Origin: Clavelina lepadiformis
Taxonomy: Eukaryota > Chordata > Ascidiacea > Aplousobranchia > Clavelinidae
DNA length: 64,000 bases
Direction of reading: 5' to 3'
Assembly (NCBI RefSeq): GCF_947623445.1
Contig: NC_135241.1
Coordinates: forward strand, 1,800,501-1,864,500
This document shows, piece by piece, positions 12,216 to 25,207 of this stretch. The translations under genes and the position numbers were made by a program. The first letter of the stretch is position 1. Every line of letters begins with the position of its first letter. The notes beneath the pieces were generated by a model. It worked only from the letters and a program-made list of their open reading frames with translations. It ran no database searches and had not been told where the DNA came from.

Positions 12216-13210
12216 TTTGTTTAAAACTTCTTTCATATAGAACCACCAGGTTAATATTTCAGATAAATAGGTGATATGGTATGGTGCGTTCAGTACATAT
12301 ATATTGTCAGTCTAAAAAGAAAAGAAAATTACCATAATTTAGGTCTATAGGTTTTAAGACAGTTATGATAACTTACTTTAAAAAAATAATTACTTAGATT
12401 CTTGAGATTCTGAGAGTCTTTGTAGATTCGTGATACTTACTGTGCCAACGCTGCACTATAAATAATAGTTGAAGCTATGTACATATACGACTTGTAATCG
12501 AATGATATTGGACGGAAGAATTATTAAAAAACATCGAAAAAATTATTTTAGTAGGATATTTTTTTTATGTGCGTAAACTGATCGTATAGAACAGAGATGA
12601 CATCAATATCATGGTTGTATCTAATAACTTGTGTACTGTTATACACTTTTCTCTACTGTAAATATAAGGTTAATATTTTTTCATATCATCTGCTGCATAA
12701 TATTTGATTGCGCAATCAAATCAAACACCAGATTTATCTTCGTGCAAAAATGCTTTAACTCAGATTCAGTTGGACTAAAGTTAATTTAATCAATTAATGA
12801 AAAATAAAGGTGTGTATTTAATTAAATTTTTAAAACATTCGTTTTCGTTCCAGATTTGACCTTATAAATCTTTAAAGAGTAATCGAGATTGGATAATTAA
12901 TTTGCAATCCCAAATGCAAATCAAATAAATGCGTTATTGAAACTAAGACCATCGCCTGCGTGTAAAGATCGAAGCTACCGCTCTGGGTAGTTTCATGGAT
13001 TTGTTTTATCATCGTTCTGTAACCAGATCGTTATGACAAACGAAAACTTTTAGATTCGAAATACGACAACGTTATTTACTAGAAGCGTATAACCAACTGA
13101 CACCATCCACGTACTTTTTTATTGAAAGACAAATATCGTTGATTAAGCTATTTTAGTGCTTCCTTAATTCTGTGAATATTAATTTATTCATTTCGTTTAT
13201 TCAAATTTAT
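12216..13210. other. Non-coding DNA downstream of the GPCR
   Basis: Very AT-rich (3' UTR and intergenic), with several AATAAA-like strings. No gene or recognisable element was seen. Confidence 0.4.
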
Positions 13211-13525
13211 CGACTCGGTAGCCGAGTGGTTCGAACGCTGGCCTCCCAACAAATATAGCTTCTGTTCTGTCCCCAATGGCGCTTTATCTTTGTAATGCCC
13301 TGCGACCTTTGCTCCTGTTCAGTGTACTTGGTGGACAATTCTAAACTTAGGCAATATTATATAAAAAACAAAACATCAGAATAATTAATGTGCGGCAATC
13401 GTAACTTGCAGAAAGACTATTTCGGTAACAGGGGCTCGAGTTATGATGAACCAACGTCGGGTTTAAGTCGTGCTTACAATTCCATTCGTCTGAGGATAAA
13501 AATTATCATATCGTATCGTACCACA
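13211..13525 (+). mobile_element. tRNA-derived SINE, family S1, most complete copy
   Basis: The head CGGTAGCCGAGTGGTTCGAA resembles a tRNA A-box region. The body contains TGTTCAGTGTACTTGGTGG and the 3' half contains GGCTCGAGTTATGATGAACC, then CGGGTTTAAGTCGTG, ending near CGTATCGTACCAC. The body and 3' half recur at 15170-15510, 37720-37840 and 61890-62325, always in the same orientation. This is a short, non-coding interspersed element that depends on another element for its movement. Confidence 0.6.
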
Positions 13526-14035
13526 ACATTTCCTGAAAGATTTTTGCTGATTTAAATAAATAGCAGTTTCTTTGAAATTACAAGGAAGCGTTTTGCTGGC
13601 GTTTAAAAATGTCCCGAAAATTATCATTTCAAAAACATGAATAGATTTTGCATTTCAATTATTCAAAGATTCCAGTATTTAAATGCGCGGCATACAGTAA
13701 ACTTATAGCACTTCGTCACAAACTGACGAAAAATGACAGTAAAAGGTGATATGAAAATAACGATGTATATTCAGTGTTTTCACGCTTTACATTTGAAAGG
13801 AGAAGTTATTTTCGGACTTGTTTTGAATAAATTGATATAATTTAGATTGGTTTTAAATAGAGAACAACTGTGTTATTTCGCACGACTAACGCGGCACCGA
13901 TATTGACTGACTTGTAACTGCATATGATAAAGACAAACTGACAACTTTGACAAATATACAGTTTATAACTTATATTTATCAGGTTATCCCTGTGCTGTAT
14001 ATCATTGTTCTTTTTCGTCATCTTCTGACACATTT

Positions 14036-14250
14036 ACAAATTTTGGGAATACCATCTTGCTTTTGTGTGAATAGTTTCACATCTTGGCCGCTTCCTATTT
14101 TTAATCTTATTTTGCTTTCGCCGTTGTAAAATAAATTTTGCATTCACAAATTTTGGGAATAATATCTTGCGTTTGTATGTTTAGCGTGTGCATAATTTTC
14201 ATTTTTAATCTTGTTTTGTTTTTGGCGTTGACAAATAAAGTATGGAATTT
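14036..14250. repeat. Tandem duplication, about 110-bp unit, two copies
   Basis: ACAAATTTTGGGAATA followed by ATCTTGC, then TTTTTAATCTT with TTTTGCTTTCGCCGTTG or TTTTGTTTTTGGCGTTG, occurs twice: 14036-14145 and 14146-14250. The copies are diverged by roughly a fifth. The rest of 13526-15160 shows no gene. Confidence 0.55.
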
Positions 14251-15169
14251 TTCAACATGATTTGAATAAAAGAACTTCTGAATGAAATATTTGTTGCTGT
14301 TTGAAATGTAGGCCTACTTTTGTAGGCCTACTGGGCCACAACCATGCAAATAGCGAGCTATAACGTAATTGTACTTGCTAACAAAGAGTACGTTTAAGAA
14401 ATAAACAGTTCTTTCATCCCTATCGAGGTGTTCTGTATGAGATCTTATATAATCATCAATTTTCATTTCCTCTCTCCTAACCTAGTTTGAAAATTAGCAA
14501 GCGGAGTCACCTTTCGGTGGCATTATCACTTCATATGCGCAGTCGCAGTGCACACTAAAGAACCCATCAATCTTATCCATAGAGCCTAGATTTAAATAAA
14601 GTAATTACCAACATTTTTAATGGGGATAAATTACAGCAACAATAAACCAGAAATAAATTATTGGCAGCAGAACATAGAAAATTATAATGCACACTGAATA
14701 AATATTTTTTTTAAAAACTCAAAAAAGGGCAAGAAATTTAATAAGCGGCATTTATTCAAATAAATATTTAGATACTTAAAGCAACAATAAACTTAAATTA
14801 TGTAACTTGCTGAGTATTTGAGTACTAACAGCAAAATGGTTCTTTCCAATAATTGCTAAACAGGATTCTGTGTGAAAAAATCACTATTAGATGGTTACGA
14901 ATTGGACACAGTTTATCTTATCAATTCACTGGAATGGAAGTGATGTAAACCGTTACCTGTATTAATAAACGGAGTTAACTTGGTATTCCACTGTCGATAT
15001 TGAGAACAATGCACAGAATAGAAAAATAAAACCAAGCAACTTTCGACGACTGACGGTGAATTTGTTCTGCAAGTAGTAACAGGAAAGAGAAGCATGACAC
15101 GTATCATAACATATTATCTAGCTTCAATAGGATTTCCCTATAGTGTCACCTAAAACTATTGTCAACATA

Positions 15170-15510
15170 TCTTAAGCAGAATCAGATACAAGATATAGCC
15201 GAGTCGTTAAACTTTGTTTGTAGAGAAACAATAATGCGGCCCACGTTTGACACCCAGTGGCGTCATACTGCTGTACTGCCCATGGGCATCGCGTTAACGA
15301 CACTTGCTGCTGTTCAGTGGACCTGGTTGGCGGTTCTAAATTTGGGTAGTAGGCCTACCATTGAAAAATTCAAGTAAAAACTGTGTGACAATCGGAACGT
15401 TCACAAAGGCCAGATCAGTAACTGGGGCTCGAGCGATAAAGAATCATCGCCGGGTCTAAGTCGTGTAAAGACTTTCTTTAGTCCGAGAATAACAATTAAT
15501 ACCATACCAA
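15170..15510 (+). mobile_element. SINE family S1, copy 2
   Basis: Shares with the 13211 copy a degraded head (ATATAGCCGAGTCG), GCTGTTCAGTGGACCTGG, GGGGCTCGAGCGATAAAGAA, CGGGTCTAAGTCGTG, and the terminal CTTTAGTCCGAGAATAACAA with an ATACCATACC end. A weak 72-codon plus-strand ORF over the head is incidental. Confidence 0.55.
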
Positions 15511-16689
15511 CTTTATACAGGCAAAGACCAAAATATATGTAATAATGATAAAGTATCCGTAATTGATAATTAATATACAAAACCTAGTTTGTTCTCAATA
15601 AATTAATGCTATAACTCAAATACCGTTCACATCCAACACTACATCTGTTAGAGTTTGCTCACCTCAATTGAATTCCGTTTTGAACAACTACTGCGCAAAG
15701 TTCGTGGTCCAAAATACATCAAAGAATAACACACAAAACATAATTTTCTACTCTACGTACTATTTATACTTTCTATCTTTATATGTGTTATATATAAGTT
15801 AGCCTACACTCTACAGCATATGCCATATAGACTACCGCTATTGTGAATTCTATAATGATCAATGTTTCTATGACCCCACAACTCTTGAAATAACAAATTT
15901 TTAATAAATTGTTTTGATGTTTGTTGCCCTAAATCAGTCATGCGTGACCACGTGCGTTGTTTATATTTTGATCTAGTATTGATCAACTTCAGGCTTCAAC
16001 CATGATGGTGCTGCGCAAGCAAAAATTTTTCTTTCTGTTCGCTTCCAGATTAGCCTAGCCTAGCCTAGCCTAGTGAATTTAGGTTATTTGATTTGCCTAA
16101 CTTTTGTTTACACTGTGACGATTACGTCACCACTCACGAGTTGTTTTGAGATGTTTGGAATTTAATTTGGGATCTTGGAATTCAGTGTTTACCAGATTTG
16201 AGTTTTCCTTAATGACGTCAGATAATTTCCTCGCTTGAACTGGTGTGTCACATATAAATACTGATGTAATGTTTTCAATCTTCCCTTTTCGTGTGATCTA
16301 TTTCACTGGTTACTACAGCGCTATGTAACATTCAGTAAGCTTTGCCCGAAGGTGAAAACCTTTGTGTTATAATAAATAAAATGGGAACTTTATAAGTTAG
16401 TAATTTATATAGACAGAATCAAGCAACTAACAGCATAGTCACGCAAATTTGAGAAATGAGAACTCATCAATCGAAGCAGAAGCAAAACAAGTCACCAACC
16501 ATCAATCGTCCTCGCTCATATTCAAACAATTACCGCCAGCATATGCGGTCGTTATGACGGATATGTTCCTTGTGTAATACCTCACACGAGTAGTACACAA
16601 GCGAACTATTGAATGTCATAACACGCAAGTTTTCTACTTGCAATAATAGAAAAATTATACGAGCTTTGAAATTGGCCCTGACTTTTTTT
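15511..16689. other. Intergenic DNA with a TAGCC microsatellite and one CRE palindrome
   Basis: The region 16051-16073 is a short run of TAGCC units. TGACGTCA lies at 16213-16220. No coding exon was recognised. Confidence 0.4.
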
Positions 16690-17095
16690 TTTGGCATCAG
16701 TCATTTGGCTGGTTGGCAACTTTTCATAGTGGAAAGTACGGCACCTGCAAGCAGAATTTTTTTTATCTTAACGCCAATTTATAATAAATTAACAAAAACT
16801 GGTTGCTGGAGCGCTGATTTATCATAAACAAGCAAAATATTGAAGCTTAAGTGCACGCCAAAATTTCCGTCTTCAAACGCATGAGTTCTCGTCGAAAACT
16901 GTCGTACTTTCCGGTCGGGGCTAGTTGGGTTTCTTTTACAGTTAACACTTGCGCGTTGATACAACCATATCATGATTGAGTATTGTAGAATTACTACGTC
17001 ATAACGTTTTTTGGATCTAGTATACAAGTGCACAACCAGATGACGTCACAATTTGAGTAGCTGGGGTCTAGTATACAAAGGTATCCTGTGGTTGT
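16690..17095 (+). repeat. Dispersed repeat family R1, copy 2
   Basis: It contains the same ordered blocks as 2490-3050, then GTATACAAGTGCACAACCAG, a TGACGTCA palindrome (17041-17048), and AGCTGGGGTCTAGTATACAA. That last portion is found inverted at 29095-29165 in RPS11 intron 1. The paired GTATACAA motifs about 50 bases apart may mark an internal subunit. Confidence 0.45.
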
Positions 17096-17824
17096 TCACT
17101 TGTATATTAAACTCCGTTTTTTGTCACTTCATTAGTCTTTCTCATTCATGTTGATGCCATAATGAGAAAGTGCTCAAAAGAGAAGAGACCCAATTTGAGA
17201 TGTTGATAGATGATCCTATCCATTTAAAATATTTTGTGTTGTACTAATGACTCTTGTAGGTCTATATTGTAGTGTCATTATTCGAGGCTGTTCTTTTTAC
17301 TCCCTCAACCTCTTGGAATACCTCTATTGTGGCAATAGGCATTAAGCTTATTTAGTTGATTTTTCGTTGGAAATTTTAAATATTTTAGGCGCAACTTTAC
17401 AACTGTTTATTTCAAAATTTATTTAGTCCAAGTAGAAAATTTAAGCATTATATTAGTTTACTGTTGGGTTAATAACAATAGTAAGAAATGTGGTATCACG
17501 TACTGATGTACACACAAGACTCAACAATTGCCTGTGGGCGTGTTTGCAAATATTTCACATTCACATTGATTAGTAGAAATCTTTTAAAACAGACAGTCCA
17601 CACATAGTAAATCCAACTTCTTTGTAATAGAAACTTCCCATTGAAAATATGCATACATTGCAACTATCATACTTTTTAGTCTGGGACCTAAAAGCAATAC
17701 ACTGTTTTGGTAGGCTTAGTTACTAATTTACTGAAATCTTCTAGTAAAGGTGTAGCGTTTGTGCTGAGCTGTTTAAAGGTGTGAGACTCATCCACGACAC
17801 ATTTTGCCAAGCGGTGCAATCAGA

Positions 17825-20800
17825 ATGTTACCAACAACTTTTGTTGCTGTAGTTTTAGCAGGATGGGCTTGCTTCCATTTGATGCATAACTTTGCATTGG
17901 TAAGTCTCAATTTTTTCAGTTTGCTAGTGTTTATTTCACCAGCAAAATCTGTAAATTTATGGTGCTTTTTTGCTGAAAAAGTAATTAATCAAACCTCAAA
18001 GATATTATACACTAAGTTCAAACTAACCCTAATCTAATCTATTATCTTTTCTAATTAAAACTTTAATCCATTTATTGTTAATAAAATTAAATTATTTGAT
18101 GTCTTTTTCATCAAACTAACAAGCTACCGGGGGCTCGAACAACACAACTTGCCAGTTCAACAAACACTTTGTTTAGTTTATGCCAAAATATGTATTCTTA
18201 TATGACTATCTTTGACATAACTGGAACTTGCATCATGTACACTAGTATGCAAATGATGAAAACTGATATTTCTACTAATAGAATATGTGTGTTACTTTAT
18301 GTATTATACGGAGGTGAGTAGTCAGTACTTTAAAGGTACCGTCGGTAACAGTACTTGACAAAAAATGTACCAATGGTTCTGGTATTCGGTACTATTTTAA
18401 GCAAGTAGTTCGGTATTTTTTGTGTAAAAGATGCTGCTGCAAATGCAATGTTTGCAGCAATTATGCCCCCGGTAAAGCTTACTCCAGGTCAAAACATATG
18501 TGACATTAATCGCTTGCAATTTTACTTGACATTTCTAGATTAAAAAAGTTCAACAGATGGTAAAATTAGGATTAAGGATTAATTAACATGTATTTTTGAA
18601 AACATACTTGTTAAAATTTTGAAATTATCACGTGAAAAGTATTGACTACCGGGACCGACTGAAAGTTCGTAAAAAAATAACTCGGTATAAAGATTTGGTG
18701 CTTTTTTTCAACGTATGGTACCGATGGTACCGGTATCGATACTGAAGAAGTACCACGGTACAGTAATTCGATACTATGGTACTGCAGCACTGCCCACTTC
18801 TGGTATTGTATTAATGCATTTTTATTTCAAAGACAAATAGCTGGTTTGGGCCTGCTTTTGGTCAAGTCATCCAACGCAACAATATTTTCATATCACCATT
18901 CAAAGTGAGTTGGTTTACCCAACGGTGGAATCGATACTTTGCTCGTATTGGTCGGTGCTGGAAGCTGAATTCATGGTTTGATGCAGGTCAGATTTTTGTT
19001 TATCCGTATTTAGCATTACCGGTGCTTAAGCTGTTTGGACCCCTTGATACCAGTTTAGGCAATGTACCAGCATAACTTGAGGCTATTTTAATGCAAATCT
19101 TTTCGTTGTTTTGTGTAGTCGTTTGTTTATATTTCCTTTCAATGTTCACGTAACAATATCAGTTTAATATTTAACATCATCCTGACGATTATGTTTGTAG
19201 GAGTGTTGATGTCAATTGTTGCCATGGTTTCTTCCGTTGCTTTGTTGTGTCATAATCTCTTTAGTAGTTTTCGCGATCTTCCATTTTTTACAAAACGCCC
19301 TTCACCAGAGACCACTCAGGTAAGAAAAAGAAGTGCTCAGAACATTTTTTAAAAAACCTCTATCGAGTGAATTATTTTGCTTCGTTCTCCTGTTTTGGCC
19401 TTCAAGCAAGGACCAGTGCTAAATAAATTGAGCCTTAAACCAAAGAAAACTTGTTGCTAAGTAGACTTTAAGAAACGAAAAATGTTTCAAGCGTACTAAA
19501 ACATTTTTCCAACATCATCTCACAAATATTTGGAGGTGAATGACTTATTTGTTGCCTGAATTAGTTTGACCTACGTTTTGAGCAGTAATTGGCTAATTTC
19601 TTACCAAATTAACCTTGATAGAGAAATTATTTTGCTTGCGTAGGGACAAGTTTTTTTGATATATGGGTCAATTGTTTTCACACTAGCCGAGATTTCAAAA
19701 TATTTCCGATCATTGATCACAGTTATGAGTATGAATTATGATGACAGGTTTTGACGGTGATTGTGCCTGGCATAAACCTTCCAATCAGTGATATCGGGTA
19801 CCTGGTGGTTGCTGTTATGGTCAGTGGCATTTTGCACGAAGCTGGACACGCTGTGGCTGCCACGAGGTTTGTCTGAGGCAAATTTCGTTTGATACCAACC
19901 TCGTTCTAAGCTGCAACTGTTTACTCAGGGAAGGCGTCCATGTGAATGGGTTCGGAGTATTTCTTTTTATCGTTTACCCCGGAGCATACGTTGATTTAAA
20001 CACGGACGACATCTCCAGGGCAAGTCCTCAGAAACAGTTGAGAATTTACTGTGCAGGAGTTTGGCACAATTTCATCATATGCTTGCTTGCTTGTGCAATC
20101 ATTTTGTCTCTGCCTTACATGCTGTTGCCATTCTATGCAAATTATAGAAATGGCGTTGTAGTAACTTATCAAAATGAGGTAAGATAAAAAGTAACCATGT
20201 TTTACTTTTCATGTAATAGAATACCTAACTTCATGTTTTTTATTCAGTTTTTTTTATGCAATTTCTTTCAGAATTCACCGCTATATGGCAGCAAAGGCCT
20301 TCACTTGGGAGATCGGATAGTGAAGATAGGTCATTGTGACGTCACAAGTATACCGAGCTGGTTTCAATGTATTAACCAAACCCAAAATTTGCCACAGTCA
20401 GGTGAGAGATTGAAACACTTCTTCTCTTCTCCAAACTTTGAACTTTTTGGTGTTGCAGCCTTGTCTTGAGGAATGTTCCAGAGCCTCAACCATTGCATTG
20501 ATTGGATGACTGTTGTTTTGCTGCTTACAGGTTCTTGCATTGAAGAGGAATCGATTCGGAATTTAAATTTTTTTAACGGTACATTGGCTAAGCTTCATTC
20601 TTTACAAGAAAACAGTGCTGCATCACCTCCATTGCATGACTGCTGTGGTGAAAATTCGCCACCGACACATCTGTGCTATAGGTATATAAATGGAGACCAA
20701 GAGGTAAAGTGTTGCAAGCTATTTTCAAAAATTTAAAACGTTCTTTGGTGAAAAACAGTTTTATTTTACAAGCAATCTTAGGTATATACAACTTGACAAC

Positions 20801-21588
20801 TTCCTGGAGTAGGACTTGTTGTTTTTTAAATAGAATTTTGCTTGCTTACCTGGAAGAGACATGATGTTGAGGGTAGATTGCCATAGCAACCACGACTGCA
20901 ACGGCATCAAGGCAGCACGTGGTCGACGTGACTTATGTGTTGTGCCACACTTAGGTATGTACTGTAGGTGATTGCGACTTATTATAAAAATCTCCTGCAA
21001 CATGACACAATGCTCTACCATGACCAGGAGACCAAGTAAGCCGCTTCATTCGAATCGTGGTGCACCGTGGCCCAGGAAGACATCATGTCCTGTACATCGG
21101 CCAGCCGAATGACCTTGCACGATTTATCACAGTGTCAGAATATGTTCCTAGAATTCGTCACTTACCGCTCAGGCTTCCAGCGATCTTGCTACGATTTATG
21201 CAGTGAGCTTTGTTTAATTTACCACTTTCTGTTGTGACTGTTACGAAAAGTTTATGATTTTTTCTACCATTTCCAGATATTTATTTTCAATGTCTGGCGC
21301 CTTGGCCTTGATAAACATCGTACCTTGTTATGCATTGGACGGACAATGGGCGTTTATGGTAAGTTACTTTAATTTTCTTGACTCGTGGAATGTTTGGAAA
21401 GACAAACAAGAAACACAAATCGATTGATTTATCTGATATCTTGAAACCAGGCCTTTTTGGATTACATCTACACGCCTCGAGGAAACACGCACAGAAAGGA
21501 GAAGATCTGCAACGTTGTGCTGACGTCGGGAACCATATTAATTGCAGCCAATGTGCTTCTAGGTTTTATAAGAATGGCGTCAAGGTAG
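17825..21588 (+). CDS. MBTPS2: Membrane-bound transcription factor site-2 protease (S2P)
   Basis: Intramembrane zinc metalloprotease of the Golgi that makes the second cut in SREBP and ATF6, releasing their cytosolic transcription factor domains. Eleven exons join in phase: 17825-17899, 18833-18986, 19201-19319, 19748-19866, 19929-20178, 20272-20401, 20531-20703, 20834-20954, 21028-21202, 21277-21358, 21451-21588 (511 aa; human 519). The N-terminal hydrophobic segment is followed by the FISPFKVSW region. The zinc motif HEAGH is at residues 146-150 and the third ligand is the Asp of NIVPCYALDG at about 460. Between them lie the PGAYVDL/GVWHNF helix region, a PDZ-like segment (SPLYGSKGLHLGDRIVKIGH) and a Cys-rich lumenal insert. 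The human Ser-rich stretch is missing. The start ATG at 17825 aligns with the short human N-terminus. Exon 2 uses a weak AAAG acceptor, and intron 1 carries a hAT MITE. Confidence 0.95.
18309..18802. mobile_element. hAT-type MITE in MBTPS2 intron 1
   Basis: The left end CGGAGGTGAGTAGTCAGTAC and the inverted right end CAGAAGTGGGCAGTGCTGCA match imperfectly. They are flanked by 8-bp direct repeats GTATTATA (18301-18308) and GTATTGTA (18803-18810), one mismatch. The ends resemble widespread hAT MITEs that begin CAGAGGTGGG(T/C)AGT. The interior is rich in GGTACC/GTACC palindromes and has no transposase. The length is about 494 bp and it looks old. Confidence 0.65.
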
Positions 21589-22240
21589 CGAAGATTTTTT
21601 GTGTACGCTTGGTGCGTGCTCTGGCCATAAGTTGGAATGTCTTTGCTTCGTTGCAAAGTTTCAAACAGTGCGAGTCTGCAAGATTGCCTTGTCCAGTCTG
21701 GTCGTTCTGTGAGTCCAAGGGAAAAGAATACGAAACTCTGTTTCCATGGGAAATTGTTTGTCAACGTGCAAGACAGAACGTTGTGGTTGGATTGCGCAAT
21801 TTGAACATTGTTTCAACTTTGAAACGATCACCCAGTCTTCGCATAAGCCCGTCTGATCTTGTAAAGATTTAGGTTTGATTTCGTGTTTCAAATGTTTCCT
21901 ATCTTCCACCATCAGAATATCTTGTTTACCAGCTGACTTATTAAAAGCGATTTCAAAAACTTACACAATATATTTCATGCGAGAAAGGTTACATTTCGCC
22001 AGAATATTGGTGTCTTCACCACACGACACTTTCAAAACTTGACATTGATGGGTCGTCGCTTTTATCGTCTTGGACGGAATGATTTGATTCATTTGCAGCC
22101 AACTCCTTTCTCGTGTCTTCGGCACTTCTGTGAATTGAAGGCCAGTCAGGATATTTTGTGATGCTTTTCGTTGACTGGGTCGCGCGCACACTAGTGTCAA
22201 ACTGTAGCAAAATAGTTAATTAAAACCGTTACTTATTACC
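21589..22240. other. Convergent 3' flank between MBTPS2 and the tetraspanin gene
   Basis: About 650 bases between the two stop codons, likely holding both 3' UTRs. The plus-strand frame that runs on to 21872 is in another phase from the MBTPS2 ending and is not called. Confidence 0.45.
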
Positions 22241-24164
22241 CTAACTCGTGATTGAAACAAGTAGTCTAACGTTTTTATCCAATGACGACTCCTCCACCTT
22301 CGTAGAAGCTTTCCCCGAAGTCTTAGTACGTTCATTTCCGCTTCCAGTGTCATGCAAGGCCGAGTTATTTGAACTTCTCCGCTTATGACTAACTCGGGAA
22401 TGGCGGGCGAACACCAGGTTTGAATTTACTCTTCTGTGACGCTGGCGCATAATCCAGGCCATCCAAACCAAAGTTAACATGAAAGTATTGACACAAAGAA
22501 TGATTGTACTGGTGTAGGCGTATGACCTTATAGTGACGTCACACCCTTCGTTATATATAGACAAGTTCAAAGTTGCAGGAAGGTCACTTGCCGTGCCCAA
22601 ACCCGGCCCTGCAGTTGAAGATATATGTGCTGTCTTCTGCACTACGGTACAATTAGGAGCGTGTCTGGCACAGCAGGATGCTGGGATACTTACGTCTTCT
22701 CGTTTCATCCAATCCGACGCATTGTCGGCTCCATAACATCGGAATATGGTCTGAATACAGAAATACTGCTATGAGACAGGGAAGAAACAATTCCAAGAGG
22801 ATTAATACATACTTTCTGCCAACACTCAGCAGTTTAGCGTTAGTTGTGTGCAATCTACCTGTATTGTGTTTATGGTTTCAAAAGTAGATGAGTGGGCCCT
22901 TGAGCCTTGGATTTCTATGACTTCCATGTTGACACGAGCATTAAAAATGAATAAATCCTTTGCACCAGTGCAAAGGCCAATCAATAAAATAAAAACGAAA
23001 ATTTGAAGAGACAAAGTTAACGAGAAAAGTGAGCGGCTTCTGACAAGATCGATTTTGTCGAGGTTACGTTCTTTTCGGGACGTCAAAGCAGCAAATATCT
23101 GAAAATAAGTGGAAAATGCCTGAATATTGAACAAAAACTAAAAGATGACTTTCACATCTTAACTGATTATTATAATTATAGCCCACAGTAATTTTTTGAT
23201 AAGAAACTGGACGCTGGGCCTCTTGCCGAAAAGCTGAATTAACATTTGTTACTTGAACATTTAATTGTTGGTAGAGATGGTTTGAATGCGACATGTTAAA
23301 AGATTTCATTCGCGATGAATAAAGAAACCCACAGGCTACCAGTACCAGTAATCCTACTATAAACTTAGTTCCCAAACTTAAGAAGCTGTAAGTTTACAAT
23401 ATATAAGTAACTAGAAGTTTGCCCTCAAAATTCTTTTAAATTAATGAGCGCAAATGCGCAACACATTTACCGTTGACATTAGGATCAAGAAGCCACATGT
23501 CATCAGTGCTATGTCTGACGTATACCGCGTGTAGTGGAATGGTATTGCACCTTTGAAAATTACATAATTCAACGACTTTGCTGCTTCAGAAAAGTAATCT
23601 GTACTTACAATGTCTTCGTAATGCAATCGAAAGGAAACACCCCATATTATTTCAAACAAGCCGAAAATACAGACCATTGTGTTTACCAAATGATACGCGA
23701 AGTCAGTTACCTGAAATAATACAATACAATTTACTGTAAGTTTAGAATTACATGTATCGATTAGCCTACTGGTATAGGCCCAATAAGCATAAAAATCATG
23801 TTTATTTGTAGCTAATTGCAGTGGTTCCCAAATAAATTTCAATGCAGCTTCTATTATAAAAGCTTGAAAAATTCGCGGTACCCTATGGCTATGGACTAAA
23901 TTGAATCATAAAAACTTACAGTGGTAAATCAATTTCACGACTATCTATTAAACAATTGTTACTTTATAATTAATGCATTGTGACAAAATAAATGCGAAAA
24001 TTGATTTTATTCAAGTTTCCTGCGAACCATTCGGAAGCCACAGGCTTATTGCTTCAGGATAAAATTAGCAAACTAGCAGCCGAACTCACCCACGATGCAT
24101 GCGATGTCCGTTTTTGTTTTGTGTCAGCCCAACATTCTGTCATCTGCACTGGGTTAGAGTCCAT
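22241..24164 (-). CDS. Tetraspanin family protein
   Basis: Four exons in phase 0 throughout: 24164-24090 (starts MDSNPVQMTECW), 23710-23471, 23098-22859, 22750-22241, giving 354 aa. TM1 is LVNTMVCIFGLFEIIWG, TM2 begins SDIALMTCGFLILMS, TM3 is LFSLTLSLQIFVFILLIGL, and TM4 is STIILCVNTFMLTLVWMAW. The large loop between TM3 and TM4 has the tetraspanin Cys pattern (SCC, then PNC, then IYNEGCD), with CCA in place of the usual CCG. The cytoplasmic tail of about 65 residues is long for the family and rich in Arg and Ser. Tetraspanins organise membrane microdomains with integrins and other partners. The exact subfamily is unclear. The gene is convergent with MBTPS2. Confidence 0.8.
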
Positions 24165-24757
24165 CGCGTGTGATGATGTCTGCCTCAATCTGATAGTTTG
24201 TGCTGAAGTGCAGGGTAAGAAGCGTTTAAGTTTAAAAACTTCTATCTTGCAATAAAGCGTGTAGAGTCGTCACAAAAACAGTCTAACGTAACAATACGCA
24301 ATTATTGTTTTACAGAAAAACCATGCCCTTTCAAAAATATTTTTTGTGTTTTGTTTTAACGGTTAAAACTTACAGGTTTAACGGATTATAATTTAACCTG
24401 TCCTTTACTTTTGTAACGTTATCTCGGCAGACAACATCATGCACTTAACACGAAATGGAAACATCATATCCCTGTCATACGATTACAAATGCTTACATGC
24501 CCACCACTTGACCATAACGTTTTACCGTCCATTATTTGGCAGTGATTTGCAGGTGTCTTTATGGGCCCCAGTGTAGCCTACAATGAAAGAAAGGGCAACC
24601 GCAAAGGACGATACTGATGATAATGCTTGATGTGACACAAATTACAATGCGCAGTGCAAAGGGTCCAAAGAACCACTTTGAATAATTTCTTTGGGTGGAG
24701 AAATTCCACAGCTTTCCGGTTTTTATCTTGTCACCAGTGAGATCAATATTGTATGTT
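24165..24757. promoter_or_regulatory. Presumed 5' flank of the tetraspanin gene
   Basis: This region lies upstream of the tetraspanin ATG. No TATA box or other site stands out, and the assignment is by position only. Confidence 0.25.
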
Positions 24758-24765
24758 GTCTACGC

Positions 24766-25207
24766 CAGGGCTTCCCAAACTGGGGGTCGCGACCCCGCAA
24801 GGGGTCGCGTAACGAACTTCAGGGGTCGCAGAGCGTATACCAATTTTACACGAAGTATAAAATACAATCAAAACAAAATATCGTTCCAGCCTAATCAACA
24901 TTGAAACCGCCTTGAGACCAGCATTAACAGATATTGAGCCACGGCTGGACTTGCTTTGTAGCAGAAAGCAGTCGCACCAATCACACTGAATAAATGTGTG
25001 TGCTTTTTTGTTTCCAGTAGCCTACATATGAGTAAAGTAGTAAGTAGGCTTTGAGTTCTGGTTGCTTGAATTCAGTCTTTGCATCTCAATAAATGTCACT
25101 AATGACTAATGTATATTTCGCACTGCTAATCAATTTAAACGTGAAGGATCCCGGAAAACTTCAGAAATTTGAAAGGGGTCGCGAGCGAAAAAGTTTGGGA
25201 AGCCCTG
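24766..25207. mobile_element. Non-autonomous hAT element (MITE) with intact target duplication
   Basis: The left end CAGGGCTTCCCAAACTGGGG and the inverted right end CAGGGCTTCCCAAACTTTTT match over the first 16 bases. Perfect 8-bp direct repeats GTCTACGC flank it (24758-24765 and 25208-25215), as hAT insertions make. Subterminal GGGGTCGCG motifs recur on both sides and in both orientations, as expected for transposase binding sites. It is 442 bp, with no transposase ORF. The perfect target duplication suggests a fairly recent insertion. Confidence 0.85.
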
